Part shown: piece after piece, positions 58,181 to 64,000 of the stretch
Layout of the letters: each line of letters begins with the position of its first letter
Numbering within the stretch: position 1 is the first letter of the stretch
NCBI GenBank assembly: GCA_039683095.1
Contig: JBDKSB010000005.1
Coordinates: 1 to 64,000 of the forward strand
Reading direction: 5' to 3'
DNA length: 64,000 nt
From: Acidobacteriota bacterium
GTDB taxonomy: Bacteria > Acidobacteriota > Aminicenantia > Aminicenantales > Saccharicenantaceae
Position numbers and translations under genes: made by a program
Notes under the pieces: generated by a model
Told to the model about the DNA's origin: nothing
Database searches by the model: none
Seen by the model: the letters and a program-made list of their open reading frames with translations, nothing else

Positions 58181-58626
58181 TTGCCGCTCCCTTTGAAATT
58201 CTGGCCCAGCTTCTCGCGGATGTAGTCGACGGCAATCTGCATGAAGTGCCGGCTGTGACCCGCCATCTTCTTTTCGAGAAACTTCGAGCCCGGGCCGGGG
58301 ACGCGGGTACGGGTATAATTCTTGATCGGGTAGCTCCCGTCCTCCCGGTGCCCTTCATGCTGGACGGCCGCATAGGGCGAGTTGTAGCCGAAGGAGACAG
58401 AGATCTTGTCGCCGGAGATCTCGGGCTCCTTGACCAGGCGCGAGGCCCGGAGGTCGCCGTGGAGGTAGGGGGTCTGGGGGATCTCGTCGTCGGAGGCCTT
58501 GAGGACTGCCTGGGCGGCCGTGAAGAGGCCCTGGGCGGCGAGCTTGGTGCCCGCCTGCTCACAGAACTCCCGGAACTTCTTGTCGAAGTCGGAGGTCTCG
58601 AAGTAGAACCCCTTCTTGCTGGCCAT
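58177..58626 (-). CDS. HK97-gp10-like head-tail/minor structural protein
   Basis: The protein has 149 residues from ATG 58626 (GAGG spacing favours it over the adjacent ATG at 58629). FSFGYNSPYAAVQHEGHRED and VPGPGSKFLEKKM are the diagnostic gp10 motifs (YA-x-x-QHEG then K-FLE). This protein joins tail tube to head in HK97-type siphophages. Its 3' end overlaps the chaperone-like gene (ATGA). Confidence 0.75.
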   Translation of the reverse strand: MASKKGFYFETSDFDKKFREFCEQAGTKLAAQGLFTAAQAVLKASDDEIPQTPYLHGDLRASRLVKEPEISGDKISVSFGYNSPYAAVQHEGHREDGSYPIKNYTRTRVPGPGSKFLEKKMAGHSRHFMQIAVDYIREKLGQNFKGSGK

Positions 58627-58711
58627 CATACGCCTCGATTCCCGCCAAGGACAGGGGCCGGCCAGGGCGGGGCTGCTGAAGCGGTATCGAGTGGGCGGGG
58701 ATGCCGGAGCA

Positions 58712-59356
58712 TCATGAGACGTCCTTGATTCGCTGATTGAAGCCCTGGCGTCTGCGCTCGAGGCCTTCGGGGCTGATGCGATCAGGCCCGTCTTGGCGCT
58801 TGCCCTGTTCGATCATCCTGGCCAGCCGCCTGATCTCGGCCCTTTCGTTGACGAGCGGATCCCTGAGCTCGAAGGGCAAGCCCTTCGGGATCGGCAAGAG
58901 CCCGTCTTTATCTGTCCCGTCTTTGTCCGGACATTTTCGGACGGGGGGGGACGCCTCTCCCTCTCCTTCTTCGTTTTTCTTGTCTTCGCCTGAAGAGGGG
59001 GAATGGGGGGGATGATGAAGACGGTAGAGGCGTTTCCTTTCCGCCTCCGCTTCTCGGAGGGATCGCGCTCGGTAGACCTGGTAGTTGATGAGCTCGAAGC
59101 CGCCATCGACCCGGCGAAGCCGCCGGCCTTCGTCATTCGTCGACCTCGATTCCGGATCCGGCGCCTCGAGTCGGACGATCGCAGCCCTGACCACATCAAG
59201 GGAGAGGCGAGCGACCGAGGAGATATAGACGGCCGAAACCGGCGCGATGCCGTCGCTATCACAGGCTGCCAGCAAAACGACCCAGATCTTGAAGGTGTCG
59301 CTGTCCTCGGCCATAATCGAGGACTGCAAGATCCCGCGATCTAGTTTCGTGAACAT
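58712..59356 (-). CDS. Phage replication-type winged-helix protein
   Basis: The protein has 214 residues; the start at 59356 overlaps the upstream stop (TGATG). TKLDRGILQSSIMAEDSDTFKIW, VSAVYISSVARLSLDVVRAAI and PDPESRSTNDEGRRLRRVDGGF match the N-terminal domain of phage replisome organiser/O-like proteins, which bind origin DNA. A linker rich in charged residues and a basic C-terminus follow. No helicase loader partner is seen next to it. Confidence 0.65.
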   Translation of the reverse strand: MFTKLDRGILQSSIMAEDSDTFKIWVVLLAACDSDGIAPVSAVYISSVARLSLDVVRAAIVRLEAPDPESRSTNDEGRRLRRVDGGFELINYQVYRARSLREAEAERKRLYRLHHPPHSPSSGEDKKNEEGEGEASPPVRKCPDKDGTDKDGLLPIPKGLPFELRDPLVNERAEIRRLARMIEQGKRQDGPDRISPEGLERRRQGFNQRIKDVS

Positions 59357-59547
59357 CACCGGCCCGTCTTCGCCAGCTGCGCGTCCAGGCGCCGCTCGAG
59401 CTCACGACCATCGACGCGGACGGTCCGACCGAGATGGACGGCCGGGATCTCGCCGCGGGAGATCATCTTCCGGACGCCGGCGATACTGAGGCCCAGGAGC
59501 TCGGCGCACTCGCGCGTTGAGATCCATCGACGCGCCGGCACGGTCAC
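59356..59547 (-). CDS. MerR/excisionase-type helix-turn-helix protein
   Basis: The protein has 63 residues from GTG at 59547, overlapping the upstream stop (GTGA); ATG at 59568 is an alternative. WISTRECAELLGLSIAGVRKMISRGEIPAVHLGRTVRVDGREL is the helix-turn-helix plus wing of the excisionase family (HTH_17). Probably a DNA-bending regulator of the element's early genes or of excision. Confidence 0.7.
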   Translation of the reverse strand: MTVPARRWISTRECAELLGLSIAGVRKMISRGEIPAVHLGRTVRVDGRELERRLDAQLAKTGR

Positions 59548-59741
59548 TTCTCGACCTCGGGCGGGCACATGCCGAGGGCCTTCAGGATCCTCGTCTTTGC
59601 CGCGGCGACGGCTGGCGTGTCGCGGACCAGGTTGTGCTCGATGCGGCTGATGAGGCCCGGGTCAACCTCGGCAGCTTGGGCCACATCGACCTGGCGGAGA
59701 TCCCTTTGCCGCCGAAGAGCCCTGATGACCTGACCATTCAT
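59544..59741 (-). CDS. Cro/CI-type (XRE) helix-turn-helix regulator
   Basis: The protein has 65 residues. ATG at 59741 with a perfect AGGAGG ahead. IRALRRQRDLRQVDVAQAAEVDPGLISRIEHNL is the HTH_3 motif. It begins the minus-strand operon and is divergent from the 194-residue gene; a palindrome in the shared gap is probably its operator. Confidence 0.8.
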   Translation of the reverse strand: MNGQVIRALRRQRDLRQVDVAQAAEVDPGLISRIEHNLVRDTPAVAAAKTRILKALGMCPPEVEK

Positions 59742-59766
59742 TTGACTTCCTCCTGCTAAATCGTCA

Positions 59767-59776
59767 ACAATATTGT
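59767..59776. promoter_or_regulatory. Palindrome ACAATATTGT, candidate operator of the XRE regulator
   Basis: A perfect 10-bp palindrome lies midway between the divergent starts at 59741 and 59792, with TGAC-type flanks on either side. Position and symmetry suit a Cro/CI-like dimer. Confidence 0.45.
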
Positions 59777-59791
59777 CAGGCAGATTTGGCA

Positions 59792-60376
59792 ATGAGTCAT
59801 CGGCATAATGACCCGAGGAAAGTTCTGACAGCAGAGGCGGGACGAGTTCGCGCGCGCTATCTGAGGGCGAACAAAGACAGGCCCGGTCCTGAACCAGAGT
59901 TCGACAACTTTATGCTTGAGGCCGGCACGGGTCTGGGGCTTGATGTCTCAGGACGTATGGGCCCGAATGGTGAATGGAAAACGAGGTACGAGGTCTGGAA
60001 ACGTGGCGCGGGCTACCGTCGGATGAAGTACCTGGAGGGACTGGGCGGCGACCACATCCCGCACGTCATCGAGGGCCCCTTTGCGGAAATCGGCAACTTC
60101 GTTGTCCGAAACCCGCGTCGCGATGGTGGGCGATCAAGCATCACGCCAGCCTGCCCCTTCATGAAGGCCGTCTACGCCGTCATGGCTGCCCTCGAAAATG
60201 GTCCTGGCGGCCGACCGCCAAAGCCCATGCCTTCCGATCGCGAGCTGATGAGAATCTTCCGTCCGCCCGGGAAAAAGAACTGCACAGCGGCGGAACTGGC
60301 CCGGTACCGGCCCGTCATCAAGAAGCTGGCTAGAGAACTCGCCGCACGATCGCCGGGAACTGACGGAGATCTCTGA
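59792..60376 (+). CDS. Unknown element protein (194 residues)
   Basis: ATG at 59792 chosen over an upstream TTG at 59786; ribosome site weak. Basic, no membrane helix (RKVLTAEAGRVRARYLRANKD, WKRGAGYRRMKYLEGLGGD, CPFMKAVYAVMAALENG). Not recognised. Its divergent position to the XRE gene matches immunity-region or early-regulatory genes in prophages. Confidence 0.65.
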   Translation: MSHRHNDPRKVLTAEAGRVRARYLRANKDRPGPEPEFDNFMLEAGTGLGLDVSGRMGPNGEWKTRYEVWKRGAGYRRMKYLEGLGGDHIPHVIEGPFAEIGNFVVRNPRRDGGRSSITPACPFMKAVYAVMAALENGPGGRPPKPMPSDRELMRIFRPPGKKNCTAAELARYRPVIKKLARELAARSPGTDGDL

Positions 60377-60387
60377 GGTCTGGCCTA

Positions 60388-60567
60388 TTAATGGGCTATC
60401 TCTAGAGCGTCCTTGTCGAAGGCATACCAGGAAGGCTTCTCTGCCGCCAGGACAGGGAACCAAGTGCATTCGAGAGAACCATCATCCTGAATGATACTGG
60501 TAACGGTCATTTTAGGGCCGCCCGATTTGAGTCTCACGACGTCGCCCTTCTTGAACTGTTGATCCAT
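60388..60567 (-). CDS. DUF2158 (YodC-like) small protein
   Basis: The protein has 59 residues. ATG at 60567 with AGGAGG ahead, TAA at 60388-60390. DQQFKKGDVVRLKSGGPKMTV is the DUF2158 signature, and CTWF...FDKDAL ends the domain. Such proteins are small, of unknown role, and frequent in mobile elements. It is transcribed toward the 194-residue gene (convergent). Confidence 0.75.
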   Translation of the reverse strand: MDQQFKKGDVVRLKSGGPKMTVTSIIQDDGSLECTWFPVLAAEKPSWYAFDKDALEIAH

Positions 60568-60626
60568 CTGAACCTCCTATCGGACGAGTAATCCAGCGGT
60601 CTTCCCTTGGCCGGCCCCTGCCGGTG

Positions 60627-60818
60627 TCAAGATCGGCGCCGCTTTTGCTGCTGTTTCATCCGGTCCTCAAGCCAGCGGTCGATCAGGTCCACCCGGAATA
60701 GGACCCGGCGTCTGAGCTTCACGTGCGGGAGTCCTTCCTTCATCAGCCGGTCGACCGTCGCCGAGCTGATCTTCAGGTAGCCCTGTAGATCCTTCTTGTT
60801 CAGGTACTCCCTTTCCAT
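60627..60818 (-). CDS. Excisionase-like helix-turn-helix protein, left-facing
   Basis: The protein has 63 residues from ATG 60818. YLNKKDLQGYLKISSATVDRLMKEGLPHVKLRRRVLFRVDLIDRWL is the AlpA/Xis-type HTH. No strong ribosome site. Divergent from another HTH gene at 60919 across iterated GATACGT repeats; one of the two is probably the directionality factor of the integrase. Confidence 0.7.
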   Translation of the reverse strand: MEREYLNKKDLQGYLKISSATVDRLMKEGLPHVKLRRRVLFRVDLIDRWLEDRMKQQQKRRRS

Positions 60819-60857
60819 TTGCCCGAGGATAGCACGAAGAAGAACAGAAAAAAAGAC

Positions 60858-60901
60858 TTGACACGAATGATACGTTATGATTGATTAGGATACGTAAGGA
60901 T
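60858..60901. promoter_or_regulatory. Divergent control region with GATACGT direct repeats
   Basis: TTGACA at 60858-60863. Two repeats, GATACGTTATGAT at 60869 and GATACGTAAGGAT at 60889, agree at 11 of 13 bases and are exactly 20 bp apart, two helical turns. They lie between two HTH genes and suit cooperative binding by one of them. Confidence 0.5.
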
Positions 60902-60918
60902 GATTACAAGGAGGTACG

Positions 60919-61104
60919 ATGAACGATTACCTAACCGTCAACGAGGCAAGCGAGCTCCTCAGGTGCTCGCGTCTGACCGTCTGCCGCTGGATTAAAGCGA
61001 AGAAGCTCCGCGCGTTTAAGCTCGCTGGCGGGCGCAGCTGGAGGATCCGGCGCGCGGACTTCGAACGATTCACCAGCGGGGCCCCTGCCCGCAAAAATTC
61101 CTAA
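60919..61104 (+). CDS. Excisionase-like helix-turn-helix protein, right-facing
   Basis: The protein has 61 residues; AAGGAGG before the ATG. YLTVNEASELLRCSRLTVCRWIKAKKLRAFKLAGGRSWRIRRADFERF is a standard MerR-like excisionase domain. It starts the plus-strand group ending with the integrase, the usual place of a recombination directionality factor. Confidence 0.8.
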   Translation: MNDYLTVNEASELLRCSRLTVCRWIKAKKLRAFKLAGGRSWRIRRADFERFTSGAPARKNS

Positions 61105-61125
61105 AGTGAAAAGGAGGACGACTGT

Positions 61126-61572
61126 ATGAAAAAGACGAACGGGGGAAAGGTGCAGCTCAAGAAGGGCGCCGCGATGTGGATGGGCGGTGCTATCCGGCTC
61201 GTCCTGAAGCCGGACCTCTGCGCCGACCTGGCGGCGGGAAAGCAGATAACGATCGACTTCGGAACTCCGGGGACGTGTGAATGGAATGAGCTCGACCTTC
61301 AGGTCGAGGCGGGCCCGGAGAACAAGATCAAGGAGCTCTCGCCCTGGTTCGACCTGGACCAATCGCTCCTCGAGGTCAAGAACAGCGTCATCACGGACGG
61401 GCCGGAATATGTTCAGGACTACTTCGCCGTCTACCTTGAGGAGAGCGAGAATCGGAGCATGGGCTTTACGATCAACGGAAAGCAGGCGCGGGCCCTGGCC
61501 GATATGCTGCTCGCCTACTGCCGCGTCTGTGAATCTATCGAGGCGCTCGAGACCACGCCGACGACCGCCTGA
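61126..61572 (+). CDS. Unknown element protein (148 residues)
   Basis: AAAAGGAGG precedes the ATG at 61126. Acidic and mixed alpha/beta (GKVQLKKGAAMWMGGAIRLVL, TIDFGTPGTCEWNELDLQVE, LADMLLAYCRVCESIEALE). No signal peptide or membrane helix. Not recognised. Confidence 0.7.
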   Translation: MKKTNGGKVQLKKGAAMWMGGAIRLVLKPDLCADLAAGKQITIDFGTPGTCEWNELDLQVEAGPENKIKELSPWFDLDQSLLEVKNSVITDGPEYVQDYFAVYLEESENRSMGFTINGKQARALADMLLAYCRVCESIEALETTPTTA

Positions 61573-61628
61573 CCATTCCTCCGGCCCGGGGCGAGGTCCT
61601 GGGCCGGGTGAAAGGCCAGGAGGTCATC

Positions 61629-61859
61629 ATGAGCGAAGATCGACGCCGACCGTATCTATCGGACCGGCGCTGCGGCCGCTGCCTCATCCCGCTCGAAATC
61701 AGGGAACGGCGCGAGGACGGATGGCTGATCGTGACCTACCGCTGCCCGATCTGCGGCTTCAACCAGGCCATCACGTTTTCACCCCAGGAGCTCGAGGAGT
61801 GGGCCCGCCGGCATCCAGGGACCAGGACCGGGGAGATCGCCCCGCAGAAATGCGTCTGA
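61629..61859 (+). CDS. Zinc-ribbon small protein (76 residues)
   Basis: ATG at 61629 with AGGAGG five bases ahead; a GTG at 61608 is less likely. RRCGRCLIP and YRCPICGFN give two CxxC pairs 25-odd residues apart, a zinc ribbon. Possibly DNA- or protein-binding. Its TGA stop lies in the loop of a hairpin just before the integrase gene. Confidence 0.65.
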   Translation: MSEDRRRPYLSDRRCGRCLIPLEIRERREDGWLIVTYRCPICGFNQAITFSPQELEEWARRHPGTRTGEIAPQKCV

Positions 61860-61868
61860 CGCATTTTT
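61848..61868 (+). terminator. Small hairpin with T-run before the integrase gene
   Basis: AAATGCG-TCTGA-CGCATTT (61848-61866) is a 7-bp stem followed by two further T. The loop carries the stop codon of the zinc-ribbon gene. It could lower read-through into the integrase gene. Confidence 0.4.
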
Positions 61869-61901
61869 CGGGCCATCGTATAGCCAACCGGGGAGGAGAT
61901 C

Positions 61902-62999
61902 ATGAAGTCCAAGCCTGAGCGGAACCTGAGGCTCGTCGACGGGAAGTGGTACTTCGACTTCACATTCTCCGGGAAGCGGCGGCGCGGCTTCGCCGGCTAC
62001 ACGAAGGACCAGGCCCGTAATACCATCGTGAAGCTCAGGGCCGAGCTGCTCGACGTCGCCCGCGGATTCAAGAAGCCGGCGGCCGAGGACATCCTCTTCG
62101 AGGATTTCGCAGACAAGTTCCTGGAGAGCTATTCGAAGATCGAGAAGAGATCCTGGAAGTCCGACGAGCTGTCGATCGGGAACCTCAAGCGCTTCTTCAA
62201 GGGGAAGACGCTGAGCTCGATCACGGCCGAGGACGTCGAGCACTACCGCGCGGCCCGCAAGGTCGAGGCCCGCAAAAACTCGACGCTCGGCAAGCCGATC
62301 TCGCCGGCGACGGCCAACCGGGAGCTCGCCTGTCTCAAGTGCCTCTTCAACAGGGCCGTCGAGTGGGGCCGGATCGAGACGAGCCCCGCGGCCAGGGTGA
62401 AGCAGCTGAAGGAGCCGCCGGCCCGGGAGACGATCCTGACCGCCGACCAGGCCCGCCAGCTCCTCGAGGTCGCGGCGCCGGAGTACCGCCCCGTCTTCAT
62501 AGTCGCCCTCGGGACCGGCATGCGCCGCGGCGAGATCCTGTCGCTCAAGTGGACGGACCTGGACCTTGTCCGCGGGATCATCACCGTGACGAATTCGAAG
62601 TCCGGGAAGAGCCGGAAGATCCCGATGAGCGGTGCCGTCGGCGCGGCCCTGGGCGGTGTGCCTCACCGCGGAGAGTACGTCTTCTGGAACCCGGAGACCC
62701 GGACCAGGCTCAAGGATATAAAGAAGCCCTGGGCGGCCGCGTGCACGGTGGCGAAGATCTCGGGCGTCCGCTTCCACGACTGCCGACACACGGCCTTGAC
62801 TTGGATGCTCCAGAGCGGCGCGGACATCGTCTCCGTCTCCAAGATCGCCGGCCATGCCTCGATCGTCATGACGCAAAAGTACTGCCACGCCTCCCCCGAA
62901 ATGCAGCGCCTGGCCGTCAACAGCGTGGGCGAGATCCTGGAACCAACACGACAGAAAGTCGACACCCCCCGGGACGCCTCGGCGCACGTATCCTCATAA
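61902..62999 (+). CDS. Tyrosine recombinase (phage-type integrase)
   Basis: The protein has 365 residues; GGGGAGGAG before the ATG. An N-terminal arm-binding-type beta part (RLVDGKWYFDFTFSGKRRRGF) and a core-binding helical domain lead to the catalytic domain: Arg in GTGMRRGEILSLKW, HxxR in FHDCRHTALTWML, His in IAGHASI and the nucleophile Tyr in QKYCHAS. It inserts the element at the tRNA-Arg att core, which lies 15 bp past its stop. Confidence 0.92.
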   Translation: MKSKPERNLRLVDGKWYFDFTFSGKRRRGFAGYTKDQARNTIVKLRAELLDVARGFKKPAAEDILFEDFADKFLESYSKIEKRSWKSDELSIGNLKRFFKGKTLSSITAEDVEHYRAARKVEARKNSTLGKPISPATANRELACLKCLFNRAVEWGRIETSPAARVKQLKEPPARETILTADQARQLLEVAAPEYRPVFIVALGTGMRRGEILSLKWTDLDLVRGIITVTNSKSGKSRKIPMSGAVGAALGGVPHRGEYVFWNPETRTRLKDIKKPWAAACTVAKISGVRFHDCRHTALTWMLQSGADIVSVSKIAGHASIVMTQKYCHASPEMQRLAVNSVGEILEPTRQKVDTPRDASAHVSS

Positions 63000-63013
63000 G
63001 TGGTTGAAAAAGA

Positions 63014-63059
63014 AGCGCGCCCGGGGTGACTCGAACACCCGACCTGCTGATTCGTAGTC
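63014..63059 (-). repeat. attR: second copy of the 46-bp tRNA-Arg(ACG) 3' repeat
   Basis: Identical to 53133-53178. Bases to the right (63060 onward) that should continue the tRNA toward its 5' end are not tRNA-like and instead lead into a second integrase gene. So this copy is probably both attR of this element and attL of a neighbouring one. Confidence 0.85.
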
Positions 63060-63074
63060 GAAGGGAATCCCGGG

Positions 63075-64000
63075 CTAATTGTGTGATAACTCAACGGATG
63101 AGCGCTCCTCGTTTTTCCCCTGTGCCACATTTGTGCCAGTCGCCGGGCTAGCGGCGCGTCCGGGATCCTCGAAAAGCGCAGCCAGCGCGTTGACGGCCTT
63201 CCGCCTGTTCTCGTCGTTCGGGTTGATGTATCGCGTCGTCGTCCGGATGTCCCGGTGGCCGAGGATCTGCTGGACCGTCGTGAGCGGGATCCCGGCCGTG
63301 GCCATGTACGTGCCGGCGCAGTGCCGGAGGTCATGGAAGTGGAGCTCCGGGAGGCCCGCTTTCGCCCGCGCGGCCTCGAAGGCCTTCTTGCAGTCGACCA
63401 GGTGCCCCCTCCCCCATCGGCCCGCGAAGACGTAATCGCCCTTCCGCTCGATCGAGGCGAGGACGCTGAGCACCACGGAATTCATGGGCACCCGGAGGAA
63501 CTTCACGCTCTTCGTCCGTGCGAAGGAGATCACCCCATCCTCGAAGTTCACCTGGGACCAGCGGAGGCCCAGGATCTCACCGCGACGAAGGCCCGTGTTC
63601 AGCGCGATAAGAACGATCTTCCTGAGCGTATCGTCCGCGGCCTCGAGGAGCGCGGCAACCTGGTCCCTGTTCAGAATGTAGTCGCGCGACTGCTCGGCGT
63701 AGAACGAGACAGCCTTGACCGGGTTCTCTCCCCGGAGGCGGTGCTGCTTCAGGGCCACGTTGAACATGTTCTTGAGGACCGCGAGCTCACGATTGACGCT
63801 CGAGCCCTTCCTCTCCCGGGTCCTGGGCTTACCGTCGGCGCCGGCCTTGCAGGCAATCCGCTGCTTCATCCGCTTCTGTTTGTAGGCCTCGACCATCTCG
63901 GGCGTGATCTTCGAGAGCGGGATCTCGCCGAAGTGGCTGGCCAGGTGCTTGATGTAGCCCCGGACCGAGCGGATGGATCTGGTGCCGGCCCTAATCTGTT
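63075..64000 (-). CDS. Tyrosine recombinase of a second element (5' end outside window)
   Basis: The frame is open to the window edge; about 308 residues are visible and the N-terminus is missing. Catalytic residues: Arg in NTGLRRGEILGLRW, HxxR in LHFHDLRHCAGTYM, His in ILGHRDIRTT and Tyr in TRYINPN. Core-binding-domain sequence (HLASHFGEIPLSKITPEMVEAY) continues upstream. It differs clearly from the integrase at 61902. Placed next to the shared att repeat with its 3' end facing it. Confidence 0.9.
   Translation of the reverse strand, partial: QIRAGTRSIRSVRGYIKHLASHFGEIPLSKITPEMVEAYKQKRMKQRIACKAGADGKPRTRERKGSSVNRELAVLKNMFNVALKQHRLRGENPVKAVSFYAEQSRDYILNRDQVAALLEAADDTLRKIVLIALNTGLRRGEILGLRWSQVNFEDGVISFARTKSVKFLRVPMNSVVLSVLASIERKGDYVFAGRWGRGHLVDCKKAFEAARAKAGLPELHFHDLRHCAGTYMATAGIPLTTVQQILGHRDIRTTTRYINPNDENRRKAVNALAALFEDPGRAASPATGTNVAQGKNEERSSVELSHN

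Larger units (their letters stand above)
53133..63059. mobile_element. Integrated phage-like element (9.9 kb) in a tRNA-Arg gene
   Basis: Bounded by a perfect 46-bp direct repeat. Contents: tyrosine integrase at the right end, excisionase-like and Cro/CI-type regulators, a replication-type winged-helix protein, and a minus-strand block with gp10-like, tail-chaperone-like and tape-measure proteins plus six small genes after them. Capsid, portal, large terminase, protease, major tail and lysis genes are not seen. Either a decayed prophage or a phage-dependent satellite. Codon use and gene density differ little from the host, so age is unclear. Confidence 0.8.

Noticed and set aside
60361-60470. 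Minus-strand 111-codon frame at 60134-60469
   Set aside because: It overlaps the 194-residue gene and the DUF2158 gene, both better supported by motif or ribosome site.
1-64000. CRISPR array
   Set aside because: No series of regularly spaced identical repeats was found; repeats seen are the att pair, short iterons and hairpins.

Overview
The window is a high-GC bacterial chromosome segment with dense gene packing, Shine-Dalgarno starts, signal peptides and outer-membrane beta-barrels, so the host is Gram-negative-like. The mix of genes (several C69 dipeptidases, an S9 peptidase, GH2/GH20/CBM9/DUF4838/heparinase-type carbohydrate proteins, DUF1080, DUF6599- and DUF362-type proteins) resembles heterotrophic Acidobacteriota, possibly the Aminicenantes lineage. 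That placement is inferred from gene content only; there is no rRNA gene or other phylogenetic marker here.

Layout. 1-2.2 kb: the end of an iron-sulfur oxidoreductase and its DAO-family FAD partner. 2.2-8.4 kb (minus): a ferric-reductase-like membrane protein, a CBM9 protein, a secreted GH20 hexosaminidase, and DUF4342, DUF2207 and PilZ proteins. 8.5-10.5 kb: a long-chain acyl-CoA synthetase. 10.6-14.7 kb: a Gfo/Idh dehydrogenase, a secreted TIM-barrel/DUF1080 fusion and an MFS carrier, read as a keto-sugar utilisation operon. 14.8-18 kb (minus): a very large metalloprotease/propeller/barrel protein behind a structured leader. 18.2-25.1 kb: a peptide-utilisation-like run of permease, 50-residue membrane protein, M14-like zinc hydrolase, two tandem C69 dipeptidases and a small periplasmic protein. 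25.1-38.9 kb: DUF6599- and DUF362-like proteins, a polysaccharide-lyase-like enzyme, a serine hydrolase, CBM9, prolyl-tRNA deacylase, an Old Yellow Enzyme, DUF4838 and a GH2 lipoprotein. 39-44.2 kb: S9 dipeptidyl peptidase, an aminotransferase homologue and a third C69 dipeptidase. 44.3-52.9 kb: a nucleotide-kinase-like protein coupled to a KefB-type antiporter, two tandem small barrels, another Gfo/Idh enzyme, a larger barrel and several small unknowns.

53.1-63.1 kb is an integrated mobile element. A perfect 46-bp direct repeat (53133-53178 and 63014-63059) flanks it; on the minus strand the repeat is the 3' part of a tRNA-Arg(ACG). Inside are a tyrosine integrase, excisionase-like and Cro/CI-like regulators, a replication-type winged-helix protein, and a minus-strand tail module (HK97-gp10-like protein, tail-chaperone-like protein, tape-measure protein) followed by six small, mostly unrecognised genes. 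I see no major capsid, portal, large terminase or major tail protein. The tape-measure frame is cut by one in-frame TGA. A second integrase begins just outside the right repeat and runs off the window, and neither repeat copy carries the 5' half of the tRNA, so a second element probably lies in tandem to the right with the intact tRNA at its far end.

Many promoters resemble the sigma70 consensus. Two themes recur: extended -10 boxes (TGC-TATAA) and -10 boxes placed 6-7 bases before the start codon, which suggests leaderless messages.
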